Below are positions 1-6,886 of a stretch of 9,517 nucleotides of DNA, piece by piece. A program made the translations under genes and the position numbers. The stretch comes from Paracoccaceae bacterium. Its GTDB lineage: Bacteria > Pseudomonadota > Alphaproteobacteria > Rhodobacterales > Rhodobacteraceae. Under the pieces are notes generated by a model, which was not told where the DNA came from, ran no database searches, and saw nothing but the letters and a program-made list of their open reading frames with translations. Every line of letters starts with the position of its first letter. Within the stretch, counting starts at the first letter, position 1. Where the stretch lies: assembly GCA_007128995.1 (NCBI GenBank), contig SKWJ01000197.1, positions 1-9,517 of the forward strand, read 5' to 3'.

Positions 1-2
1 AC

Positions 3-449
3 CGGTCGATCCACTGGCAAAGCCTGATCCTGATTGTGGGTATGTTGCCGTTTTCGCTGGCTTTGCAACGCACCGGCGGGGTCGAGATCGCGGCGCAGGT
101 CTTGCTAGATGTGCTCGACGCAGCCTCGCCCCGGCTGGTGCTGGCTACGATCTTTGCGGTCACGGGCATATTGGGATTATTCATCTCAAACACTGCGACG
201 GCTGTTTTAATGGCACCCGTCGCGCTGGCTGTTGCAGCAGCGCTCGACGCCTCGCCCTATCCTTTTGCGATGACAGTGGCCCTTGCAGCCTCGGCAGCAT
301 TCATGACCCCGGTCTCGTCGCCGGTGAACACGCTGGTTGTGGGACCGGGCAATTACCGGTTTTCCGACTTTCTTCGCATTGGTGTACCTTTCGCGATAAT
401 CTGCCTGATTGCCAGTGTCATCTTGGTTCCGCTGGTCTTGCCATTTTGA
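3..449 (+). CDS. SLC13/DASS-family permease, C-terminal part (5' end outside window)
   Basis: This is the end of a polytopic inner-membrane transporter of the divalent anion:Na+ symporter (SLC13/DASS, ArsB/NhaD-like) superfamily. The reading frame is open from base 3 to the TGA at 447-449, giving 148 visible residues. The GTG at 36 is internal, because the frame continues upstream of it with transporter-like sequence ([19 protein letters not shown]). Visible are a motif [11 protein letters not shown], which matches the family's SNT signature for sodium and substrate binding, and the later segment [19 protein letters not shown] followed by a final hydrophobic helix ending in VPLVLPF. This pattern recalls the bacterial SLC13 permeases that carry RCK_C (TrkA-C) domains in the middle of the protein, but that part would lie outside the window. 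The substrate (sulfate, dicarboxylate or another anion) cannot be read from this fragment. It converges on the signalling operon and shows no functional link to it. Confidence 0.85.
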   Translation, partial: RSIHWQSLILIVGMLPFSLALQRTGGVEIAAQVLLDVLDAASPRLVLATIFAVTGILGLFISNTATAVLMAPVALAVAAALDASPYPFAMTVALAASAAFMTPVSSPVNTLVVGPGNYRFSDFLRIGVPFAIICLIASVILVPLVLPF

Positions 450-592
450 CAGCCAAATTCGAAAGCACGGTTGGCGTTTATGGCTCGAACACTCCTCGGA
501 TTGACTTGGAAATCTTCACAAAAAATGCTGCACATCATGTTTTTGAAGCACTTTCCTGCGTCCCTGACATCACCATGATCCACAGATTCAGG

Positions 593-808
593 TTAACCGA
601 CCGGTTGTCGCCGCAGTGATTGTGGCTTGATGCGCGCGACGGCGTGTCTTTCATCGCCGAAGTCTTCGAGGGTTTCGTACCAGTTGCTGGTGAAGGTGCG
701 GGTATCCGCGCGCATGTCGGTCAGGTCCCGAATGCTGTCGTTGGTGAACGGGGGCGGTCGAGATCGGCACGCCGACTGTAACGCTCGGGCTTTGCTCGTG
801 CCGCGCAT
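593..808 (-). pseudogene. possible C-terminal gene remnant (unrecognised protein)
   Basis: The minus strand has an open frame whose last 50 or so codons look like real coding sequence. They are strongly GC-ended (TTC, ACC, AAC, GAC, CTG, CGC, GTC) and the peptide is ordinary and charged, e.g. DLTDMRADTRTFTSNWYETL, then HAVARIKPQSLRR, ending at a TAA at 593-595. The N-terminal third is arginine-, cysteine- and proline-rich and reads poorly. In the next frame the same stretch gives VGVPISTAPV, so a frameshift near 745-765 is plausible. No good Shine-Dalgarno precedes the ATG at 806-808. I do not recognise the family. A decayed transposase or a truncated hypothetical protein are both possible, and a chance open frame cannot be excluded. 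Confidence 0.25.
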
Positions 809-881
809 GGCGAAAGCATTCGTTCACCTTTGTGTCATGGTCACCTGGCCGAACCGTTGGTTTCCGCTGACCTGACTAAAT

Positions 882-900
882 TCACGTCTCCCGAACGTGA
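882..900. terminator. weak hairpin behind the response-regulator gene
   Basis: A perfect 6-bp inverted repeat (TCACGT at 882-887, ACGTGA at 895-900) with a 7-base loop lies 18 bases past the stop codon of the minus-strand regulator. It is in the right place for a transcription end. The stem is short, is not GC-rich, and on the minus strand is followed by ATTTAGTC rather than a run of U, so it is a poor intrinsic terminator. A protein-binding palindrome is an equal possibility. Confidence 0.3.
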
Positions 901-918
901 TTTCGCGCGACCCTGCCT

Positions 919-1536
919 TTAGAAAATCCCTGCTTCCTTGGCAATGAGCGCCGCCTGTGTACGGTTGTGCGCGCCGAGCTTGCGATAAAGAGTTTTCATA
1001 TGCAGCTTTATGGTCGGTTCGGTCAGGCCCAGATCGCGCGCGATTTCCTTGTTTGACTTGCCCGCGCATAACCCTTCAAGCATCTGCAATTCGCGTTGCG
1101 ACAATTTTCCAGCCAAAGGATGCATTTCAGGTGTTTCAGTTTCAGCGGTCATGAAATCGACCGGTGCATATTGCTCGCCCATGGCCATGAACCGCACTGC
1201 GTTGACCAGACGTTTTGCAGGCAGGGTCTTTGGCAGGAAACCCGCAGCCCCCAGCGCAAGGACTTCTTCGGCAATTTCGCGCGGGGCGAGACCGGACATC
1301 AGAGCAACACGATGCTCTGAACCCAGTGCCATCACGCGTTTCAACCCCTCCAGGCCATTCATGCCGGGCATTGCATAGTCGAGCAGCACCAGATCAAATG
1401 GCCCCTGTTTTTCGATACAGACAAGCGCGTGTTCAAGGTCACAAGCCGCGATGGCATCCATACCAACTTCGGCAGACATGAACGATATCAGCGTATCGCG
1501 CAACAGATCATGGTCATCGGCAATCAGGACACGCAT
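919..1536 (-). CDS. NarL/LuxR-family response regulator (REC + HTH)
   Basis: A 205-aa cytoplasmic two-component response regulator and likely transcription factor. The receiver domain (about 1-118) begins MRVLIADDHD, with acidic pocket D7/D8. The phospho-acceptor is D53 in LVLLDYAMPGMNG, the switch Ser is S81 (ALMSGLA), and the conserved Lys is K103 (GFLPKTLP). A linker follows, then a LuxR-type helix-turn-helix at about 145-201 (LSQRELQMLEGL, then KSNKEIARDLGLTEPTIKLH, then YRKLGAHNRTQA). All key receiver residues are present, so it should be phosphorylatable. The ATG at 1534-1536 lies 6 bases after the kinase stop codon; the Shine-Dalgarno is weak, so translation is probably coupled to the kinase. 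The partner is most likely the kinase next door. Length and domain order are normal for the family. Target genes are unknown; the divergent spacer at 6595-6886 is a candidate. Confidence 0.93.
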   Translation of the reverse strand: MRVLIADDHDLLRDTLISFMSAEVGMDAIAACDLEHALVCIEKQGPFDLVLLDYAMPGMNGLEGLKRVMALGSEHRVALMSGLAPREIAEEVLALGAAGFLPKTLPAKRLVNAVRFMAMGEQYAPVDFMTAETETPEMHPLAGKLSQRELQMLEGLCAGKSNKEIARDLGLTEPTIKLHMKTLYRKLGAHNRTQAALIAKEAGIF

Positions 1537-1542
1537 GTTATC

Positions 1543-4500
1543 TCATTTTTCAAATTTTCGAGACTTTACCTCCTTTGCCACCGCCCTGACAAGCTGTCTT
1601 GCATCGACAGGCTTTTGCAGAATCTCCTTGAACCATCGGCGATCATCGTTTGCCTTGTCAGGCAGCGCGGAGACCAGGATGACCGGTAAATCCGGGGCGT
1701 CTGCATATATGCCTTGTGCGAGTGCACTGCCGGTCATGTAGGGCATGTCATGGTCGGTAATCAGAACATCCCAATGACCCGGGTCACTGTTAATTGCATC
1801 AAGGGCATCGCGCGGGTCAGTGGTTGTTGCGACTTCTGCACCAGCGGCTTCCAGCATTGCTCCAAGTACGGTGCAGATTTCTTCTTCGTCATCCACCAGA
1901 AGAACCTGCACACCATCCAGCCGCCGGGTGCCTGAGTCGGACGTCGGAAGCTCGGACGGCGCGGCGTGTTCCTGTGCGACTGGCCAGAACACGGTAACGC
2001 GCGTGCCGACGCCCGGTGTGCTGTCGACCCAAAGCGCCGCTGCGTTCCCCCGAACAACGCCTGCCACAATGGCAAGCCCAAGCCCGGTTCCACGCGGTCC
2101 CTTTGATGTGAAATACGGCTCGAATATGCGCGCCCGGATTGCTGCATCGATCCCCGGACCAGTATCTTCCACGCGCAGCATGATATATTCCACCCCATCG
2201 CGCAACACGCCGATATCGGGCGGGCGCTGCATTTGGTGCGACGCAGCAGGGGCAAGCGTCACGGCGATCTCGTTGGGGGCATCATCCAGTGCGTCGCGTG
2301 CATTGATCCCAAGGTTCAGCAGAAGTTGCAGAATATCCGTGGGATCGGCCATGGCTTCAAGCGGTTCTTGCGGTGCGTGAAGGATCAGCCTGTGCAAGCC
2401 TGTGAGCCCCGAACGCAAGAGGTCCGCAGCCTCATTCAGCGGTTTGCGCAGATCAAGCTGCTGGCGCACAGATCCCTGTTTGCCCAGATCGCGCAGCCTT
2501 GCGACCAGTTTGGCGGCACGGCTGGCGGCTTGCCGAATGCGCGCAGCTTCCTGCGTGTCTTCCTGCTGGGCTGCAAGGCGCGATTCCAGCAATCCTGCAG
2601 ATCCGGAGATCACGGCAAGGATATTGTTGAAATCATGTGCAAGACCGGCCGCCAGTTGGCCAATAACCTCGCGCCGCTGCGCCAGTTGCAACTCTTCGCG
2701 CAGACGCGCCCGTTCCGCGTCACCACGCCGCCGGTCCGCGATATCACGACTGATACAGACGATGCCGCCATCGGCCTGCAAGGTCAACGAAACCTCCTGA
2801 TCGATGACCGACCCATCGCGGTGAAGCCCAGCCACATCGCCCTGCCAGCTTCCGCTACGTTTCAGGATCGGAAAGGCGCTGCTGCGCAACCACTCGGCCT
2901 GGGGGGGCGCGTAAAGGGATGACCAGTGCAATGCGCGCACATCTTCTTCCTCTGGCACACCGAACATCGACCGATGGGATGGGTTCATGTAGATGAAATG
3001 CCCCTCTGAATCGGTTATCGCAATGCCATCATGCGACGCATCCATGGCAGCCGCCCGCTCGTTGAGAGCGCGGCGTTCGGCCTCTTTCAGAGCGGTTATG
3101 TCCACGCGCAGCCCGACACGGCCGCCATCCGGCGTGGCTTTTTCAAATGCCCGGACCCATCGCCCGTCAGCCAGTTCCTGCTCGGTTTCGTTATATGGCT
3201 TGCTATATGCCTCAAGCCGCTTGGTCAGCCATTCCTGTTCACGACCGATCGCGGCCTTGTATTCGCGATGCTCCAGCCGCAGCGTCAGGATGTCCAGATA
3301 TGTCATGCCCTCACGAAGCAGCGGGCCAGATTTCGGGAAAAAGTCACGATAGGGCTGGTTGCACAGCACCAATCGGCCTTCGGGATCATATAGGGCAAAC
3401 CCGTCTTTCAAGGCCTCGACCGCGCTGAGCAGGCGCTGGCGCGCCTTGATCGCTAAAGCCGTGGTTTCCTGCAGCCGATCCGCCTGTGCACGGCGCTCTG
3501 TCACATCGCTTTGAACGGCCATGAAGCCCTTGTGCCGGCCCTTGCCGTCAAAGAGCGGTTGGATGTCCAGATTGACCCAGTATTCCTGTCCGTCACGAGA
3601 GACATTCAGTATCTCCGCGCTGACGGGGGCAAGGGCGCGCAGGGCCGCGCCAATTTTGCTTTTTGTACCGGAATCTGTCTTTTGAGATTGCAGAAAGCTT
3701 CCGGGCTTCCGGCCGCGTATTTCTGCCAAAGACCAGCCACTGCGCTGCTCAAATGCCCGATTGACCCACTCGATACACCCTTTGGCATCACTGACGATGA
3801 CAAGGTTGGTCGTGCGCCGTGCGACTTCGCTCAACCGTTCAATCTCGCGGCGTTGGGCGCGGGCATCGGTGATGTCGCGAATGACGAACACATAACCGCC
3901 ATAGGCTTCGCCGCCCCGACGCGCTGCTGCCGAAATCTGGAACCAGTGTCGCCCATCCGGCAGATCAAATTTGAATTCGTGACCGTCGGTGCGGCCCGTC
4001 GCATCAACCTCACGCATGATGCGCCAGGCGATGTCGGCCCCTCCACGCGGCAACGCCGCATCGGGGGTCTGCCCCACAAGCCGCTGCGCAATCGCCTCAA
4101 GCCTCTGGTTGTGGCCGAGATGATAGCCCGTGAAATGCCCGTTTGCATCCAGTTCCAGCACCAGATCGGGCATCGCATCCAGTGTTGCCTGCATGCGGTT
4201 GCGTTCCGCCAACAAGGCTGCTGTCGCCGTTTCAGCGCGCTGGTCAGCGCCTCGGCGTTCCAGTACGGCGTTGATGGTATTGCCTACCGAGCGTAACAGG
4301 AACACCTCGCCCGGCAGGAAGCTGCGGGTCTCTTGCACGGCATCATAGCCCAGAAAGCCAGTGATCTGCCCGTCCAGAATCATCGGCACAGCCAGTAGCG
4401 ACTTGATATCCTGCTCTGCCAGAACCGCTTTGACAGGATGGTCATCGGGCAAATCGGCAACGCTGGGAATATAGACGTCCTGATCCTTGCTGAAATAGGG

Positions 4501-5403
4501 CAGCCATGGCTCTATCAAGTCTTCGGGCATGTCTTGCAACTGGTCGATCATCGGCTCTGTGCCATCACCAACCCATTCATGCGTGTTGTCCATGCGTCCG
4601 GGTGCGCGACAACGAAACACATAAACCCGGTCCGCCCCAGTAAGTTCGCCGGTGCGGGCAAGCGCCTTGTGGATCGCCCTATCAATCTGATCACTGGGCG
4701 CGCGCAGCAAATCGTTGTTCAGCGCGACCACCACGCCTTGCGCTTCGGTCAGGCGGTCGAACGCGCGACTGACGGCCTCAAGCGGCGCGTCAAGGAAGCT
4801 GCCATGCTCTTGTGCAGGTTGCACCGAACCGTCAATAAGGCTTGCCAGAACGCTGTTTCGCCGTGCCAGTCGCTGTGCTGCCAGGGCCTGCCCCGCCATT
4901 GTTGCCACGCGGCCAAGCAAGTGCAGGTCCGCCGCGCTGAACTGTGCTTCGGCCTGTGCCATGGCCATCAGGGCCATCGGCCCTTCCCACTCAATCTTCC
5001 GGGGTACTGTCAATAATGCATGAAATACGTTCAGCTGCGCTGGGATTGGTGCACCCCAATCGCGGTTGTGAAAATCGACCATGCGACGTCGGCGTTTCAG
5101 AAGTTCTGCGCCGCCGCCCCAGCTCAGACCGGTGTTGGTATCGGGGCTGCAAATCGTGAAAGTCAGGCCCTGCGTGCCTGCGGGCATCACCAGGGCGGCA
5201 AAATCAGCGCCCAGAAATTCGGCGCAAATCGTAACCAGCAATCGGGCTGCCTTGTCGCTGGAACCGGCGCGTGTCATCGCGTCCAGGGCGCGCAGCAAGG
5301 TGGCGTTTTCATGTGATGCAGCGCGCTCGCGCAAGCGCAACTTGTCCAGCTCGATCAGTGCCGCGCGCAAGTCCTCATGTTCAAACATGCGCGCTTCGGT
5401 CAT
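1543..5403 (-). CDS. soluble hybrid histidine kinase (GAF-GAF-PAS x4-HisKA-HATPase-REC)
   Basis: A 1286-aa sensor kinase with no membrane segment that I can see, so it should sense in the cytoplasm. Domains in order: N-terminal helical part (10-45); GAF-like (about 48-180); GAF (about 236-383, with NTHEWVGDG and SLLAVPMILDGQITGFLGY); PAS1 (about 400-515); PAS2 (about 520-640); PAS3 of the PAS_7 type (about 655-775, ALKDGFALYDPEGRLVLCNQ); PAS4 (about 781-893). HisKA carries H923 in LAAGLAHDFNNILAV. HATPase spans about 1018-1142: N-box N1034 in LLNLGINARDAL, D-box DTGPG at 1080-1084, FEPYFTSK, and GTGLGL at 1105-1110. The C-terminal receiver (about 1163-1280) has D1171/D1172, phospho-acceptor D1217, S1245 and K1264. 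No Hpt domain is present. The ATG at 5403 lies 6 bases after the FIST stop; M6 (5388) is an alternative start. Neither has a convincing Shine-Dalgarno, which suggests coupling to the FIST gene. Architecture and neighbour recall NosP-associated hybrid kinases (NahK type), but the N-terminal sensor array here is larger. Confidence 0.92.
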   Translation of the reverse strand: MTEARMFEHEDLRAALIELDKLRLRERAASHENATLLRALDAMTRAGSSDKAARLLVTICAEFLGADFAALVMPAGTQGLTFTICSPDTNTGLSWGGGAELLKRRRRMVDFHNRDWGAPIPAQLNVFHALLTVPRKIEWEGPMALMAMAQAEAQFSAADLHLLGRVATMAGQALAAQRLARRNSVLASLIDGSVQPAQEHGSFLDAPLEAVSRAFDRLTEAQGVVVALNNDLLRAPSDQIDRAIHKALARTGELTGADRVYVFRCRAPGRMDNTHEWVGDGTEPMIDQLQDMPEDLIEPWLPYFSKDQDVYIPSVADLPDDHPVKAVLAEQDIKSLLAVPMILDGQITGFLGYDAVQETRSFLPGEVFLLRSVGNTINAVLERRGADQRAETATAALLAERNRMQATLDAMPDLVLELDANGHFTGYHLGHNQRLEAIAQRLVGQTPDAALPRGGADIAWRIMREVDATGRTDGHEFKFDLPDGRHWFQISAAARRGGEAYGGYVFVIRDITDARAQRREIERLSEVARRTTNLVIVSDAKGCIEWVNRAFEQRSGWSLAEIRGRKPGSFLQSQKTDSGTKSKIGAALRALAPVSAEILNVSRDGQEYWVNLDIQPLFDGKGRHKGFMAVQSDVTERRAQADRLQETTALAIKARQRLLSAVEALKDGFALYDPEGRLVLCNQPYRDFFPKSGPLLREGMTYLDILTLRLEHREYKAAIGREQEWLTKRLEAYSKPYNETEQELADGRWVRAFEKATPDGGRVGLRVDITALKEAERRALNERAAAMDASHDGIAITDSEGHFIYMNPSHRSMFGVPEEEDVRALHWSSLYAPPQAEWLRSSAFPILKRSGSWQGDVAGLHRDGSVIDQEVSLTLQADGGIVCISRDIADRRRGDAERARLREELQLAQRREVIGQLAAGLAHDFNNILAVISGSAGLLESRLAAQQEDTQEAARIRQAASRAAKLVARLRDLGKQGSVRQQLDLRKPLNEAADLLRSGLTGLHRLILHAPQEPLEAMADPTDILQLLLNLGINARDALDDAPNEIAVTLAPAASHQMQRPPDIGVLRDGVEYIMLRVEDTGPGIDAAIRARIFEPYFTSKGPRGTGLGLAIVAGVVRGNAAALWVDSTPGVGTRVTVFWPVAQEHAAPSELPTSDSGTRRLDGVQVLLVDDEEEICTVLGAMLEAAGAEVATTTDPRDALDAINSDPGHWDVLITDHDMPYMTGSALAQGIYADAPDLPVILVSALPDKANDDRRWFKEILQKPVDARQLVRAVAKEVKSRKFEK

Positions 5404-5409
5404 GGCCGA

Positions 5410-6594
5410 TCAGCCAAAGCTGGAGCACGAAATCATCAGATTTCCATGGCGCGTTTCGGACCCAAGTGGTGCGCCCTGTTCGCCAAACGTGAATACGCCC
5501 AGAAAAGGCGCGCCGCCCAAAGCCTGCGCCACACCTTGGGTCACCTCTTCCATACGATCCTGGACAGCAAGCATACATCCGCCGCAATATATAACCAATG
5601 CCCCGCTGACGCCAGAACCGGCAAGGCCCTTGCAGCTTGACGCTGCGACCCGGCCCGCGCGCGCAATCAGGGTGTCGGCGGACCCGGTCATCAGCCACAG
5701 TGTTTCATCAGGCGCGACATCCGCAAACAGACTGAGCGCGCCATCGGGGTGTACGACTGCCGGATGCGCCAGCAAGTGAAACGGTACATCTGCCAGCGTT
5801 TCACTATGTCGCCCAAGGGGAAAGAAGGTGCTGGCCGCAAGGATGGACACATCGTCCGTGCCTGCCTGCGGAACCGCGCCGCCAGTCCATCCGGTATAGA
5901 CTGATGCCGCCGGTTTGCCGTCTATTTCATACAGGCGGCGCCCCTCGACCCGCGTGACCTTGCCCTGTGTCTGCGTCGGGGCATATCCGCTTTGATACGC
6001 ACAACTGACAGGGCTGGACGGAAACAACACCGAAACGACGACGCTATTGGCTGCTGTGCCCTCTTGGGTGAACTGGCCCCATTTGCCAGAGACATCATTA
6101 TCAGCCGAAGATCCGCCAACGATCATGACCTCGCGGCCCAGCACGTCCTTGATCCCTTCCAGAACCAGTTCTTCTGCGCCAGGCGCGGTCGTCAGCCAGA
6201 CAAGATCAGGGGCTTCACCTTCGCGGTCAGCCTGTCGCAAAGCTGCCTCTGCTGCCTGCCGGGCTGCGGCGCGCGGATCATCCGTGAGATCCGCCATGGC
6301 AGTGCCATAGGCGCCCTCCTTGTCCCATATGGCGAAGGCACCCATGCCAAATCCCTTCTGCATGGCCAGCCCCCTGTCTGTCATCACCCCCTGACAGGAA
6401 GATCCGCCATGCAGCGCCGGGGTTCCGAAAGCAGCTTCAGCCGCTGCCTGAACCTCGGCCGGAACCCAGCCCAGACTGAAATGCAGCGCCACGAAATCGG
6501 GCGTGTCCGAAGGGTGCACCTGCAACTGCGCGCAAATCTCGGTGATTGCCTGCAGCGCAATCGGGCTCGTACTCATACCTGTCCGGATTTTCAT
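5410..6594 (-). CDS. FIST-domain sensor protein (FIST_N + FIST_C), NosP-like candidate
   Basis: A 394-aa protein whose whole length matches the FIST architecture. FIST_N is at about 30-220 (LHGGSSCQGVMT at 61-72; a second glycine/serine loop VGGSSADND at 159-167). FIST_C is at about 225-385 (SVYTGW; GALVIYCGGCML at 331-342, where the family usually has CAGR-like residues; FTFGEQGAP; the C-terminal NLMISCSSF). FIST proteins are intracellular small-ligand sensors encoded beside kinases. Those called NosP in Pseudomonas and Legionella bind haem and NO and regulate the neighbouring hybrid kinase. I choose the ATG at 6592-6594 rather than the in-frame start at 6675, because AAGGAG lies 9 bases upstream and because the longer form would be translated through a tandem DNA repeat. 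There is no signal peptide or membrane helix. Its stop is 6 bases from the kinase start, and it is first in the operon. Histidines such as H38, H62 and H383 are possible haem ligands, but which, if any, is not evident from the sequence. Confidence 0.88.
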   Translation of the reverse strand: MKIRTGMSTSPIALQAITEICAQLQVHPSDTPDFVALHFSLGWVPAEVQAAAEAAFGTPALHGGSSCQGVMTDRGLAMQKGFGMGAFAIWDKEGAYGTAMADLTDDPRAAARQAAEAALRQADREGEAPDLVWLTTAPGAEELVLEGIKDVLGREVMIVGGSSADNDVSGKWGQFTQEGTAANSVVVSVLFPSSPVSCAYQSGYAPTQTQGKVTRVEGRRLYEIDGKPAASVYTGWTGGAVPQAGTDDVSILAASTFFPLGRHSETLADVPFHLLAHPAVVHPDGALSLFADVAPDETLWLMTGSADTLIARAGRVAASSCKGLAGSGVSGALVIYCGGCMLAVQDRMEEVTQGVAQALGGAPFLGVFTFGEQGAPLGSETRHGNLMISCSSFG

Positions 6595-6600
6595 CTGCAC

Positions 6601-6658
6601 TTTCTCCTTCGTGCGAAGCGTAACAGAATTTTCTCCTCCGCGCGAAACGTAACAGAAT
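6601..6658. repeat. 29-bp imperfect tandem duplication in the FIST leader
   Basis: Two adjacent 29-base units, 6601-6629 and 6630-6658, match at 26 of 29 positions. Both contain, on the minus strand, ATTCTGTTACG followed by a TTCGC(A/G)CG core and a purine-rich Shine-Dalgarno-like GGAG. The copy next to the gene supplies the working ribosome binding site; the distal copy has no ATG at the right distance. Of the three differences, one lies in the loop and two lie in the arms of the small hairpin and still allow pairing (as G-U wobbles). This could be a duplicated operator, a duplicated leader element, or simply a recent duplication. Confidence 0.85.
6604..6609 (-). promoter_or_regulatory. ribosome binding site of the FIST gene
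   Basis: On the minus strand this reads AAGGAG, 9 bases before the ATG at 6592-6594. It is the best Shine-Dalgarno in the operon and decides the FIST start. Its first three bases also form one arm of a small hairpin, CTTC-GCAC-GAAG (6607-6618), so access to it may depend on that fold. Confidence 0.75.
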
Positions 6659-6686
6659 GGAAGATGACGCAGCACGGCGAAGGCGT

Positions 6687-6699
6687 ATAGGGTGCCTAT
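6687..6699. promoter_or_regulatory. inverted repeat ATAGG-GTG-CCTAT, possible operator
   Basis: A perfect 5-bp inverted repeat with a 3-base centre. It sits 10 to 22 bases before the TATAAT box, overlapping where a plus-strand -35 hexamer should be. The -35 region itself (TATAGG at 6686-6691) does not match TTGACA, which fits a promoter that depends on an activator or is controlled by a repressor. The arms are short, so a chance palindrome is possible. Confidence 0.4.
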
Positions 6700-6710
6700 C
6701 CTTTCGGATA
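6697..6710. promoter_or_regulatory. inverted repeat TATCC-TTTC-GGATA, possible operator
   Basis: A perfect 5-bp inverted repeat with a 4-base centre. It shares three bases with the preceding palindrome and its first arm, and runs into the TATAAT box. A protein bound here would cover the spacer and upstream edge of the -10. The two palindromes could form alternative structures or neighbouring binding sites. Confidence 0.4.
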
Positions 6711-6714
6711 TAAT
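6709..6714 (+). promoter_or_regulatory. candidate -10 element (TATAAT) for the polysaccharide operon
   Basis: An exact sigma-70-type -10 hexamer on the plus strand in GC-rich DNA, 172 bases before the glycosyltransferase ATG. No good -35 lies 16 to 18 bases upstream and there is no extended -10 TG. A start site near 6720 would leave a leader of about 165 bases. Confidence 0.4.
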
Positions 6715-6886
6715 GCGTCATTCCAACGGCGCAGTGTCTTCGGTTTTCGGGTCAAAGCCGATGCCCCATGGCTAGCAGCTATGTCCGCAGGCGCGTGCTG
6801 CCTGTCCTGTCGCTTCGTTGAGCATATCGTGCAGTTTCGCAATGCTGTGGGCAAGTTGAAACACATGACGCAAGAGAAAAAATCCA

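Larger units (their letters stand above)
450..918. other. 469-base convergent spacer without an intact gene
   Basis: The spacer lies between the end of the permease gene (plus strand) and the end of the response-regulator gene (minus strand). Its left part is AT-rich: the row 481-540 is 43% GC by hand count, well below the flanking genes. Around 591-606 there is a palindrome GGTTAACC running into an inverted repeat AACCG-AC-CGGTT. From about 593 to 770 the minus strand reads like decayed coding sequence (separate entry). Near 882-900 there is a small hairpin (separate entry). I see no tRNA, no clear intrinsic terminator for the permease, and no clear paired inverted repeats that would mark an insertion sequence. 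Confidence 0.6.
6595..6886. promoter_or_regulatory. divergent control region between FIST operon and polysaccharide operon
   Basis: This 292-base spacer separates the minus-strand signalling operon from the plus-strand glycosyltransferase gene and must hold both promoters unless one is read from further away. It contains the tandem repeat (6601-6658), two overlapping inverted repeats (6687-6699 and 6697-6710) and a TATAAT box on the plus strand (6709-6714). The part from about 6720 to 6886 would be the leader of the plus-strand transcript; I see no riboswitch there. On the minus strand TATACG (6684-6689) is a possible but weak -10 for the FIST operon. Confidence 0.6.

Noticed and set aside
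480..578. 32-codon plus-strand open frame in the AT-rich spacer
   Set aside because: No ribosome binding site and no recognisable peptide; it is short enough to arise by chance.
3511..4296. 261-codon plus-strand open frame inside the kinase gene
   Set aside because: It is antisense to PAS domains of the kinase with clear motifs; the peptide matches nothing I recognise and has no ribosome site.
6595..6675. Longer FIST start at 6675 adding 27 residues
   Set aside because: The extra part would be encoded by the tandem repeat and has no Shine-Dalgarno of its own that I can see, whereas the ATG at 6592-6594 has AAGGAG at 9 bases and begins where the family similarity starts.
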